NCBI RefSeq assembly: GCF_900104795.1
Contig: NZ_FNTG01000002.1
Location: 2,542,001 to 2,606,000 of the forward strand
Direction: 5' to 3'
Length of the DNA stretch: 64,000 bases
Source: Burkholderia sp. WP9
GTDB lineage: Bacteria > Pseudomonadota > Gammaproteobacteria > Burkholderiales > Burkholderiaceae
Shown here in pieces: positions 44,598-53,623 of this stretch. A program made the translations under genes and the position numbers. Under the pieces are notes generated by a model. The model saw only the letters and a list, made by a program, of their open reading frames with translations, did not search any database and had not been told where the DNA came from. Position 1 is the stretch's first letter; every line of letters begins with the position of its first letter.

Positions 44598-44906
44598 ATG
44601 AAGTCGCTTATTCAAGCCGTTGTAGTTGCCGCTGCTCTTGCCGCGCCGGTTGCCGTGTTCGCTCAATCGAACCAGCCGCTCACACGTGCGCAAGTGCGCG
44701 CCGAACTGATCGAACTGGAGCAGGCGGGTTACAACCCGGCGCGCGGTGAAGATCCGACCTATCCGGCCGATATTCAGGCCGCTGAAGCCAAGGTGGCGGC
44801 ACGTCATGCCGCGACAGGTTTCGGCGGTGGCACGAGCGGCTCGTCGGACGCGGGACGTCCGGCCGTTTCCAAAGCGGACTGGAATGCGATGTACGACCAT
44901 CCGTGA
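44598..44906 (+). CDS. DUF4148 small exported protein
   Basis: A 102-residue protein with a signal peptide ending near VAVFAQS and the DUF4148 core LTRAQVRAELIELEQAGYNP, followed by a Gly/Ser-rich tail. GGAGG precedes the ATG closely. It is a second DUF4148 member beside the czc genes, read in the opposite direction to the one at 43578-43847. Function unknown. The 286-bp gap before it (44312-44597) holds only its likely promoter. Confidence 0.85.
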   Translation: MKSLIQAVVVAAALAAPVAVFAQSNQPLTRAQVRAELIELEQAGYNPARGEDPTYPADIQAAEAKVAARHAATGFGGGTSGSSDAGRPAVSKADWNAMYDHP

Positions 44907-44922
44907 TCTGCGTGATGCGTGA

Positions 44923-44960
44923 GACTGCGAGCCCGCGCTGCTAACGGCGGGATCGCAGTC
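44923..44960. terminator. Hairpin between convergent DUF4148 and OB-fold genes
   Basis: GACTGCGA (44923-44930) and TCGCAGTC (44953-44960) pair perfectly, and inside them CCCGC pairs with GCGGG around a loop of about 10 bases. It lies between genes ending at 44906 (plus) and 44982 (minus), so it probably stops transcription from both sides. Confidence 0.7.
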
Positions 44961-44981
44961 ATGCCGAAACGCATGCTGTTT

Positions 44982-45566
44982 CTAGAGGCCTGCGTGCCCG
45001 GCAACCTCGTCGACCAGTTCGGCGATGTCGTGAACGTCCACCGTGCACCCATCCTTGTTTTTCACGCCACGCCCCCACGCCTGTACATGCACGCCCGGCG
45101 TCAGATACTCGACGAGTTCGCTGGCGGCATGCGGCGGCATACGCAGCGAGGTGCCGTCTTCCAGCAGCGCGCCGCGCAGCTCGCCCTTCGGCCCATAAAG
45201 CGGCATGATGACTTCGCCTTGCACGTCCATCGGTTCGCCGTGGAGTTCGTGGCCGTGTTCATGCTTCGGGCCATGATCGTGCGGCGCGGGGCCTTCGTCG
45301 ACGATCTCGGCGCCTTGCCGGGTCGTCAGTGAGACCGCGGCGATCAGATCGGCGCCACGCGGTTTCACGCCGCGTACGCGCACTGTGTCGCCCGGTGTGA
45401 CGTGGCGTGTGATCTGTTTGCCGAGATGCGGCGGGAAATGCACCTGTTGTTGCACACCGTCCGCGTGCTGAAGAATGAAGCCGTCGGCATTGCCGTGCGG
45501 GTTGAGCAGAAACAGCACGACTTTGCCGCGCGTTTCGGGCAGGCAGGCGGGATCGATCCAATGCAT
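44982..45566 (-). CDS. OB-fold-like protein with His-rich loop, unknown function
   Basis: A 194-residue protein without a signal peptide. Two similar beta-rich halves are visible: NPHGNADGFILQ then HFPPHLGKQI, and YGPKGELRGALLEDG then MPPHAASELVEYL. The phrase NP-x-G-x-x-DG followed by PPHLG is shared with the next gene upstream, so both belong to one family. A His-rich linker (HDHGPKHEHGHELHG, residues 97-111) is a likely metal-binding segment. It follows its relative by 33 bp on the same strand, probably under the sigma-54 promoter at 46407-46421. Confidence 0.7.
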   Translation of the reverse strand: MHWIDPACLPETRGKVVLFLLNPHGNADGFILQHADGVQQQVHFPPHLGKQITRHVTPGDTVRVRGVKPRGADLIAAVSLTTRQGAEIVDEGPAPHDHGPKHEHGHELHGEPMDVQGEVIMPLYGPKGELRGALLEDGTSLRMPPHAASELVEYLTPGVHVQAWGRGVKNKDGCTVDVHDIAELVDEVAGHAGL

Positions 45567-45599
45567 GGTGAAGCTCCTCGTTCGAATGATGGATTGGGA

Positions 45600-46367
45600 T
45601 TACCTGGGCAGGTCGCCATAGAGCACCGTGAGATTGCCGGGCGTACCGAACGCGGTCGCCTGCAGCGATTCACCGTAGCGATTACGTGTGCCATAGCCTT
45701 GCGCCGCGACCATTGCGCCCGGTTGCAACAGGTTCGTGAATCGCGCGGCCGCGGCCGGCGTGAGCTTGATGACCGTACCGTCGATGAGAAGCACGCCGTC
45801 GGGCTCGCCGCGCGGCGCGCTGGTGACGCGCAGCACGCGGCCCGCGGCGTCGAGCTTCACGAGTCCGACACCGGCGAGCGATTTCGGCAGCCGTTGCGCA
45901 TCGGGCGGCGGCGGTTGATCGACAATGCTGCGGCCGCTTTTCGTGTCGGCGATCTGGCCGGCGCGCAGCGTTCCGCTCGCCTGCGCGAAGCCATTCACAT
46001 TGACGCTCGCGCCGGGCGCGATCGTGGCGGCCACCTGAGTGCCGAGATGCGGCGGGAACCGGACGAGCGTGTTGTCAGCGAGCAGCATGCCGTCGACATC
46101 GCCCTCCGGATTGATCACGAAACGCCGCACTACGCCACTTACTGTTGTGGGAACGCCATCACGCGGGCCAGCGAGCGGTGGCGGTGGCGGCATGGGTGCG
46201 TCGGCGGCAGGCGCGGGTGGCGGCATCGGTGCGGCGGATCTCGGCGCGGGTGGTGCCATCGGCGCACCGTCCAAAGCTCGCGGCACGGGTTGGGCAGCGC
46301 AGGCTGCCGTCGCCGCAATGACAGTGAGCGCGGCCGCTACGCGCGCGATCGGGTTGAGATGGTTCAT
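45600..46367 (-). CDS. Exported OB-fold-like protein, unknown function
   Basis: A 255-residue protein with a signal peptide that ends in TAACA (possible lipobox Cys), then a Pro/Ala/Met-rich linker of about 45 residues, then two similar domains: NPEGDVDGMLLADNTLVRFP-type and EPDGVLLIDGTVIKLTP-type. These match the halves of the neighbouring protein. AAGGAG precedes the ATG at 46367; the frame extends to 46442 but over a sigma-54 promoter. It is the first gene after that promoter and probably a target of the adjacent two-component system. Confidence 0.7.
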   Translation of the reverse strand: MNHLNPIARVAAALTVIAATAACAAQPVPRALDGAPMAPPAPRSAAPMPPPAPAADAPMPPPPPLAGPRDGVPTTVSGVVRRFVINPEGDVDGMLLADNTLVRFPPHLGTQVAATIAPGASVNVNGFAQASGTLRAGQIADTKSGRSIVDQPPPPDAQRLPKSLAGVGLVKLDAAGRVLRVTSAPRGEPDGVLLIDGTVIKLTPAAAARFTNLLQPGAMVAAQGYGTRNRYGESLQATAFGTPGNLTVLYGDLPR

Positions 46368-46406
46368 CGTTGACTCCTTCGACTGCAATGTCGTACAGGA
46401 GTATTC

Positions 46407-46421
46407 GCAACCACTGTGCCA
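46407..46421 (-). promoter_or_regulatory. Sigma-54 promoter for the OB-fold genes
   Basis: On the minus strand TGGCAC-AGTGG-TTGC is an exact match to the -24/-12 consensus, 40 bp before the ATG at 46367. A second TGGCAC copy lies at about 46461, but no GC at -12 follows it. The gene just upstream encodes a sigma-54 activator. Confidence 0.82.
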
Positions 46422-46484
46422 TGCCGCTACGGCTTGTCGCATAAGGCTTTGCGCTGTGCCATGCCAGCGTGGCCGTCGTCTCGC

Positions 46485-46517
46485 TGGACAGCCGGTGTCA
46501 GCCGGCTGGACACCGGC
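46485..46517. promoter_or_regulatory. Upstream activator site for the sigma-54 promoter
   Basis: TGGACA-GCCGG-TGTCAG (46485-46501) lies with its centre about 73 bp upstream of the -24 element. It nearly repeats TGGACA-N5-TGTCCA at 49546-49562, which sits at the same distance from the second sigma-54 promoter. It overlaps a further inverted repeat, GCCGGTGTC/GACACCGGC, at 46491-46517, which may also act as the stop of the regulator gene that ends at 46525. Confidence 0.65.
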
Positions 46518-46524
46518 GAGCGCT

Positions 46525-47876
<1,352 letters not shown>

Positions 47877-47892
<16 letters not shown>

Positions 47893-49424
47893 GGGATCTC
47901 GATCACAAAACAGGCACCGCGCTCGCGCGCTTCGTAAAAGGCGCTGCCGCCATGCGCGGCAGCGATCTCGCGTACCACCGCGAGGCCGAGCCCCGAGCCG
48001 GCGGCGTGGCCGGTCACGAACGGCTCGAAGATGCGCTCGCGCTCGGCGGGAGGCACACCGGGACCGTCGTCGGCGACTTCGATTCGCAGCGTGTCGGCGG
48101 CGCGCGCCGCGCTCAGCGTTACATGGCCGCCGGATGGCGTGTGGCGCAGAGCGTTGAGGATCAGATTATCGATCGCGCGCGCCAGTTGATCGGCATCGAA
48201 AGTAGCTTGCGCGGGAAGGCCGTCCGCGTAAGCCAGCGCCAGTGCGATGCCGGCCCGCGCCGCCGCGTCATGATGCCATTCCACGCGTTCGGCGAGCCAT
48301 AGGCGCAAGTCGACACTATGGGCTTCGATCCGCACGGGCTGGGTCAACGCCAGCAGACCGGAAAGCTGGCGCTCCACGCGCTGAATCTGTTCGAGGATCG
48401 TGCAGAGGGCGCGCTGTTTGCGTTCGACGTCGCCATTCAGCGCGTTTTCCGCCTTGAGCCGCATCGCGCCGATCGGATTGCGGATCTCGTGCGCCATTTG
48501 CGCGGAGAAGCGGCCGATCGCCGCGAAGCGTTCCGCGGCCGCGAGCTGCGTATGCAGTTCGCCGGCTTGCTGCTGCAACGACGTGGCACGCGCGCCATAG
48601 GCGTTGAACGCCTGGACGATCTTGTCGAGGTCCGGCTCGCCCGTCGGCGCGATCGGCGTGAACAAGTCGGCGGGCCGGCTCAGGCTGGCTTCGATGCGCG
48701 CGAGGTTGGCGCGCCAGCGACGCAGCAGAACGCCGAGGGCGATCGCAATCCCGACGATCACCGCGAGCAGCACCGCGAGCGTCGTGACGAGCGTTTTGCC
48801 GGAGGACCCAAGCGGCGGATGCACGCGCGACAGCGTCCAGGCGAACAGGCCTTCCCGATGCGGCACCGGACAGGCGGTGACGATCACGGCGTCCTGCTGG
48901 CCTTCGACGAAATCGGATGCCGCCGCGCGGCTGGTGGACGCCGCGCGCAGCGTGCGCAGGATCAGCGGCGTCTCGGCATCGGGGATGTCGCGTTTGATGC
49001 CGCTGCCCTGGTAGGTCGGAAACGCGTAAGCATCGAAGCTGCCGCGTGCCGCGCCGTCCGGCCGCCAGAAGCCGCCTTCCACGCCCTCCATCTGCGCGAG
49101 CACGATGTCGAGGATCGCGTGCATCAGGTCCGTGTTCGGCACGGCGGGTGGGACGGTCGGCGTGGCGGCGGGCGGAGTCCCGGTTTGAGCGGCGCGCGGC
49201 GCGGCGGGAGGCTGGGGTGTGCGGTCGATCGACAGGTCGTAGCGCGACCCGATCGTCTCGCAGCCGGCCAGCCCCTGCTGCCGCGCAAGGCCGATCTGGC
49301 GGCCGAGATTGGCCTGCGCCATGAACCAGACGAGCCCGATCAGGACCGCGCACATTATCGCGACCAGCAACCAGAAAACCACCAACTGACTGGCGAACGA
49401 TAAACGTCGGGGAACTGCGGTCAT
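47877..49424 (-). CDS. Membrane sensor histidine kinase, partner of the sigma-54 regulator
   Basis: A 515-residue kinase: helix 1 at residues 12-36, a periplasmic sensor of about 170 residues with a Pro/Thr-rich stretch at 70-97, helix 2 at about 211-235, HAMP, and the H-box FSAQMAHEIRNPIGAMRLKA with His 312. N-box NLILNALRHT and G-boxes DDGPGV and GSGLGLAVVREI follow. The ATG at 49424 is chosen because it starts just before helix 1. The sensor domain was not recognised; the signal is unknown. Confidence 0.88.
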
Positions 49425-49545
49425 GAGTGCGCCGGGAAGGATGGGAGCTAAACAGTAGCAAGAATTCAGCCTGTGCTGCGCCTTTCGCGACCGGCGAGTC
49501 GAGATTCGCTTGAATGGGGCGTCGGCAGGTCGTCTGTTGCGCTGC

Positions 49546-49562
49546 TGGACAGCGTTTGTCCA
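49546..49562. promoter_or_regulatory. TGGACA-N5-TGTCCA activator site
   Basis: A perfect inverted repeat of 6-bp arms around GCGTT. Its centre is about 74 bp upstream of the -24 element of the plus-strand sigma-54 promoter at 49627-49641. It also lies 122 bp upstream of the divergent sensor-kinase gene, so it could serve autoregulation as well. Confidence 0.68.
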
Positions 49563-49626
49563 CGAAACGGACAGCGCCCGGGCAGCGTCGAGCGGCATGA
49601 CCCACTCGCGGCGGCGCACGCACCAA

Positions 49627-49641
49627 TGGCATGTGAGTTGC
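49627..49641 (+). promoter_or_regulatory. Sigma-54 promoter for the MFS transporter
   Basis: TGGCAT-GTGAG-TTGC keeps the GG and GC of the -24/-12 consensus with one change (T for C). It lies 120 bp before the GTG start of the MFS gene and has the same upstream-site geometry as the promoter at 46407-46421. Confidence 0.7.
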
Positions 49642-49760
49642 GTAAGGCTGGCCGCCATCCCGGCATTTCTCGCCAGTGGAGTCGTCCCCATGATCAAGCC
49701 GATACGGTCGAGCCGTTCGCCATGCGCCGCACGCAATGCGTCCACCGCACGAGGTGCGTT

Positions 49761-51020
49761 GTGAAAGGCCGGCGCGCGCTCGAAGCGTTGAATTTTTTCG
49801 TGGCCGACGTGCAGGCGGGCATCGGACCATTTCTCGGCGTGTTCCTGCAAGCGCGCGGCTGGGGCGCCGATCAGATCGGCACGGTCATGACCATCGGCGG
49901 CATCGCCGGCATGCTCGCCACTTCGCCGGCCGGCGCGCTGGTGGATGCGACGCGCCATAAGCGCAGTCTCGTCGTGATCGCGGGGCTGATGACCATGCTC
50001 GCTTCCGGCTTGCTGTGGATCTCACATGGCTACTGGATGGTGGCGGCGTCGCAGGTGGCGACCGCGGTCACCGGCGCGGCGATCGGCCCGGCGCTGGCCG
50101 GTATGACGCTCGGCATGGTCCGGCAGCACGGTTTCGACCGGCAATTCGGCCGCAACCAGGTGGCCAATCATGGCGGCAATGTCGTCGCGGCAGCGCTGTC
50201 CGGCTGGCTGGGCTGGCGTTACGGCTTCGGCGCGGTGTTCGTGCTGAGCGCGCTGTTCGGCCTGCTGTCGATCGTGGCCGTGTCGTCGATTCCGGCCGAC
50301 GCGATCGATCACGATGTCGCGCGGGGCGCCGATGCAAAGGCGACCGCCGGCGAGCCTGCCGCTGCCGGCGCTCCGGCGAGCGGCCTGCGGGTTCTGCTGC
50401 AATCGCGGCCGTTGTTGCTGCTGGCCGCCGCGCTCGGCCTGTTCCACCTGGGCAATGCGGCCATGTTGCCGCTCTACGGCCTCGCGATCGTCGCCGCCCA
50501 TCAGGGCGAGCCGAGCGCGTTCACCGCGCAGACCATCGTGATCGCGCAACTCGTGATGGTCGCGGCCGCGATGCTGGCGACCCGGCTGATCCGCTGGCGC
50601 GGCTACTGGTGGGTGATCCTGCTGACCTTCCTTGCACTGCCGGTACGCGGGCTGATCGCCGCGTCGGTGATTCATGCGTGGGGCGTGTGGCCGGTGCAAG
50701 CGCTCGACGGCATCGGCGCGGGATTGCAGAGCGTCGCGGTGCCGGCGTTGGTGGTCCGCTTGCTGGAAGGCAGCGGGCGCGTGAACGTCGGGCAGGGCGT
50801 CGTGATGACCGTGCAGGCCGCCGGCGCTGCGTTGAGTCCGGCTTTGGGCGGGATTCTCGCGCACCGTTTCGGTTATCCCGCCGCGTTCATCGCGCTCGGC
50901 GCGGTGTCGACCGGCTCGCTGGTGTTGTGGCTGAGTTTCGGGGCGACGGTCAGGCACGCCTGCGCGGCTGATGGTGGAGCAGCGCGCGACGCGATCGAGG
51001 CAGCCTCGCCCGCGTCGTGA
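49761..51020 (+). CDS. MFS transporter under sigma-54 control
   Basis: A 419-residue MFS transporter with about 12 helices. RRALEALNFFVADVQAGIGP at the N-terminus and the later GALVDATRHKRSLVVIAGL loop are visible. The reading frame is open back to 49473, but GTG at 49761 after GAGGTG gives the normal MFS start; an ATG at 49722 is an alternative. It is divergent from the sensor-kinase gene and has a sigma-54 promoter with the shared activator site, so it is probably switched on by that two-component system. Substrate unknown. Confidence 0.8.
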   Translation: MKGRRALEALNFFVADVQAGIGPFLGVFLQARGWGADQIGTVMTIGGIAGMLATSPAGALVDATRHKRSLVVIAGLMTMLASGLLWISHGYWMVAASQVATAVTGAAIGPALAGMTLGMVRQHGFDRQFGRNQVANHGGNVVAAALSGWLGWRYGFGAVFVLSALFGLLSIVAVSSIPADAIDHDVARGADAKATAGEPAAAGAPASGLRVLLQSRPLLLLAAALGLFHLGNAAMLPLYGLAIVAAHQGEPSAFTAQTIVIAQLVMVAAAMLATRLIRWRGYWWVILLTFLALPVRGLIAASVIHAWGVWPVQALDGIGAGLQSVAVPALVVRLLEGSGRVNVGQGVVMTVQAAGAALSPALGGILAHRFGYPAAFIALGAVSTGSLVLWLSFGATVRHACAADGGAARDAIEAASPAS

Positions 51021-51101
51021 CAGTTACATCCGCGGGTGACTGCGTCGTCTGATGGTACGGAGCTTGCTGGGCGAGGGAGTTCTTTTCGCAAGTTGCCGCA
51101 T

Positions 51102-51533
51102 ATGCCTCGAACTTCCTCTACTTGCCAACGGTGGAGCGCCCGCGAGATCCGGATACTGCACGAAGTGCCGCGCGTCCTGGTCGTGGACGACAACGTCGGC
51201 GCCGCCGAAGCGCTCGCCACCTATCTCTCCTACGAAGGCGTCGAAGCCCGCGCCGCAAACGGCTGCGAGCAGGCGTTGCGTTGCGTGCGCGACTGGGTGC
51301 CCGACGTCGTGGTGCTCGACATCATGATGCCGGAGCGCGACGGTTATGAAACCGCGAGCGCTCTGCGCAGTTATTTGCCGACGCACAGTCTGGGCATTGT
51401 CGCGTTCACTTCCCTCGATGAGGATCACGTCAAGGAAACCGGTAAGGCACGTCACAATTTCGACGGCTATTGTCAAAAAGGCACGTCCCCGAGCGCGCTG
51501 CTGGCGCTGATGCGCAAGTTCTGGCGCGAATAG
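51102..51533 (+). CDS. Single-domain response regulator (receiver only)
   Basis: A 143-residue CheY-like receiver with no output domain: acidic pair in VLVVDDN, phospho-Asp in VVVLDIMMP, Thr in IVAFTSLDE and Lys in YCQKGTS. An N-terminal tail of about 25 residues precedes the fold. The start could be 51036 or 51102; the later ATG is nearer the domain. It ends just before a 160-bp gap. It may take phosphate from one of the nearby kinases or act in a phosphorelay; its partner is unknown. Confidence 0.8.
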   Translation: MPRTSSTCQRWSAREIRILHEVPRVLVVDDNVGAAEALATYLSYEGVEARAANGCEQALRCVRDWVPDVVVLDIMMPERDGYETASALRSYLPTHSLGIVAFTSLDEDHVKETGKARHNFDGYCQKGTSPSALLALMRKFWRE

Positions 51534-51694
51534 CGGCGGCGGATCGAGGCGCTTTAGTTGAGCGGTTTCGGGAGGGGCGATGCTGGGCCGGCGCGGTGCG
51601 CGCGACGCTTTGGAAACCCGCGGACGATCTTTGAGGCGTTAACGGCGCCGTATGAAGCCGGCCGGGCTCAGCGACAGGCGTCAACCCGAACCGG

Positions 51695-52024
51695 TCAAGC
51701 CGGCTCGCTCAACGCCGGCTCCGCGACGATCTGCCGGAGAATCGCCTCCATCAAGCCCGGAAACCGGCTGTCCAGTTCCGCGCGCCGCAGCGAATTCTGA
51801 TGCACGGTGCCGGCCACGCGTGTGCGCACCAGACCGGCCTCACGCAGGATCCGGAAGTGATGGGACACGCTCGATTTGGGGCGGCCCCCGTCGAGATCGC
51901 CGCAGGTAGCTTCTTCGACCGACGACAACCGGCGGACGATCTCCAGGCGAACCGGATCGCTCAAGGCATGAAACAGCCGTCCGAGCGTGAAGTCCTCAGC
52001 GGCGGGATGGTTATAAGTGCGCAT
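51695..52024 (-). CDS. ArsR-family transcriptional regulator
   Basis: A 109-residue winged-helix repressor. LGRLFHALSDPVRLEIVRRL starts the domain, KSSVSHHFRILREAGLVRTR is the recognition region, and GTVHQNSLRRAEL the wing. The usual Cys metal-site ELCVC is replaced by EATCGDL, which has a single Cys, so metal sensing is not assured. It is divergent from the Old Yellow Enzyme gene, with a palindrome between them, and probably represses it in response to an electrophile or redox signal. Confidence 0.88.
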   Translation of the reverse strand: MRTYNHPAAEDFTLGRLFHALSDPVRLEIVRRLSSVEEATCGDLDGGRPKSSVSHHFRILREAGLVRTRVAGTVHQNSLRRAELDSRFPGLMEAILRQIVAEPALSEPA

Positions 52025-52060
52025 CCTGCAAATGATAAAGGTTTCTGAGATACTTGGTTA

Positions 52061-52076
52061 TTCGATGTTTATCGAA
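52061..52076. promoter_or_regulatory. Palindrome in the ArsR/OYE gap, likely ArsR operator
   Basis: TTCGAT-GTTT-ATCGAA is a perfect 6-bp inverted repeat 36 bp before the OYE start and 37 bp before the ArsR start, as expected for a shared operator. Confidence 0.65.
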
Positions 52077-52111
52077 CTACCGTACAAGCAAGTCCAAAGG
52101 AGTTTTGCACG

Positions 52112-53209
52112 ATGTCCGCATTGTTTCAGCCGTACAAGCTCAAAGACGTTTCCCTGCGCAACCGGATCGCCATTCCGCCAATGTGCCAGTACACGGCCGA
52201 GGACGGCCTGATCAACGACTGGCACCGCGTCCACCTGGCCGGTCTTGCGCGCGGCGGCGCCGGGCTGGTGATCGTCGAGGCGACGGCCGTGTCGCCTGAA
52301 GGCCGCATCACGCCGGGCTGCGCCGGTATCTGGACTGACGAGCAGGCACAGGCTTTCGCGCCGGTGGTCGCGTCGATCAAGGCGGCGGGTTCGGTGCCGG
52401 GCATCCAGATCGGCCACGCGGGCCGCAAAGCCAGCGCCAATCGTCCGTGGGAAGGCGACGATCACATCGCCGACGATGACAGCCGCGGCTGGCAAACCAT
52501 CGCACCGTCGGCAATCGCGTTCGGCGGCAATTTGCCCAAGGTGCCGAAGGCCATGACGCTCGATGACATTGCGCGCGTTCGCGAGGATTTCGTCGCCGCC
52601 GCGAGGCGGGCGCGTGACGCGGGCTTCGAGTGGCTCGAACTGCATTTTGCGCACGGCTATCTCGGCCAGAGCTTTTTCTCGACCCACTCGAATCAGCGTG
52701 ACGACGCTTACGGCGGCAGTCTCGACAACCGCAGCCGCTTCCTGCTGGAAACGCTGGCGGCGGTGCGCAAGGTGTGGCCGGAGCATCTGCCGTTGACGGC
52801 GCGTTTCGGCGTGATCGAGTACGACGGCCGCGACGAGCAGACTCTCGCCGAGTCCATCGAACTCGCGAAGAATTTTAAGCGCGAAGGGCTGGACATGCTC
52901 AGCGTCAGCGTGGGCTTCTCCACGCCGAAAGCGGCGATTCCGTGGGCGCCGGCGTTTCTCGCGCCGATCGCGGAACGTGTGCGCCGCGAAGCGGGCATCC
53001 CGGTTTCGTCGGCATGGGGCATCGATACGCCGGAACTGGCGGACCGTTCGGTGAAGAACGGGCAACTGGATCTGGTGATGGTCGGCCGCGCGCATCTGGC
53101 CGATCCGCACTGGCCGTACCATGCGGCGAAGAAGCTAGGTATCGAGCGAGCGTCGTGGACGCTGCCGGCGCCTTACGCGCATTGGCTCGAACGCTACGCT
53201 GTCGCCTGA
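52112..53209 (+). CDS. NADH:flavin oxidoreductase, Old Yellow Enzyme family (YqjM type)
   Basis: A 365-residue FMN-dependent ene-reductase. The N-terminal NRIAIPPMCQYTAEDGLIN has the Cys that sets flavin potential in YqjM-type enzymes. HAGRKAS holds one active-site His, ELHFAHGYLGQSFFSTHSN and YGGSLDNRSRF follow, and the ending VMVGRAHLADPHWP binds FMN phosphate. It reduces activated C=C bonds of electrophiles with NAD(P)H. Strong AAGGAG lies before the ATG. Divergent ArsR control suggests a detoxification role. Confidence 0.92.
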   Translation: MSALFQPYKLKDVSLRNRIAIPPMCQYTAEDGLINDWHRVHLAGLARGGAGLVIVEATAVSPEGRITPGCAGIWTDEQAQAFAPVVASIKAAGSVPGIQIGHAGRKASANRPWEGDDHIADDDSRGWQTIAPSAIAFGGNLPKVPKAMTLDDIARVREDFVAAARRARDAGFEWLELHFAHGYLGQSFFSTHSNQRDDAYGGSLDNRSRFLLETLAAVRKVWPEHLPLTARFGVIEYDGRDEQTLAESIELAKNFKREGLDMLSVSVGFSTPKAAIPWAPAFLAPIAERVRREAGIPVSSAWGIDTPELADRSVKNGQLDLVMVGRAHLADPHWPYHAAKKLGIERASWTLPAPYAHWLERYAVA

Positions 53210-53290
53210 GTTTCCGTCTCGCGTCGCGTTGTATCGATGTGCTGTTTGCCCCGGCGGTTCATGTGCCGGGGCAGGCGGGATAACCTATAT

Positions 53291-53410
53291 TCCGCCTTTC
53301 CGCCTTTCCGCCTTTCCGCCTTTCCGCCTTTCCGCCTTTCCGCCTTTCCGCCAGTCCTCCGGTCCTCCGGCCCTCCGGCCCGCCCGCCCTCCGGCCCTCC
53401 GGCCCGCCCG
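53291..53410. repeat. 8-bp tandem repeats (TCCGCCTT array, then TCCTCCGG-type array)
   Basis: TCCGCCTT is repeated 7.75 times without error at 53291-53352. It is followed at about 53355-53410 by diverging TCCTCCGG/CCCTCCGG/CCCGCCCG units of the same length. The whole stretch is almost free of A on the plus strand. It lies in the 414-bp gap between the OYE gene and the merR-like gene. Perfect short repeats of this kind change copy number easily. Confidence 0.9.
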
Positions 53411-53535
53411 CGCCCCAACTCGGCCGTGCGCCGCACAGACCACTCCCCGTCTACTTCACGACCCGCACGGGCCGCCGCACCCGTCTCGCGGCTAATCGAA
53501 CGACGCCGAAATGACAGTAAGCGCATCAAAAATCC

Positions 53536-53604
53536 GTTTCAATTACTCATAATGAGTCGATAAATCGTTTCAAGCTGGCTCAAATACGCGTATGCTTGTT
53601 TCAA
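53536..53604 (+). promoter_or_regulatory. merR-like promoter with three GTTTCAA repeats spaced 31 bp
   Basis: GTTTCAA occurs at 53536-53542, 53567-53573 and 53598-53604, exactly 31 bp apart, about three helical turns each. TTTCAA (53568-53573), 17 bases and TATGCT (53591-53596) form a sigma-70 promoter, so repeat 2 covers the -35 and repeat 3 lies at the start point. A small palindrome, ACTCAT-A-ATGAGT, lies at 53545-53557. This is the layout of an autorepressor operator, like those of CarH/LitR-type MerR proteins. Confidence 0.68.
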
Positions 53605-53623
53605 TTTGACCATCAAGGGTGTC

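Noticed and set aside
46454..46465. A second sigma-54 promoter upstream of the OB-fold genes
   Set aside because: It repeats the TGGCAC element but lacks the GC-containing -12 element at the required distance.
53291..53410. A CRISPR array
   Set aside because: The units are contiguous 8-mers with no spacers, and no cas genes are present. The same applies to the 13-bp repeats at 59-122 and 34092-34130.
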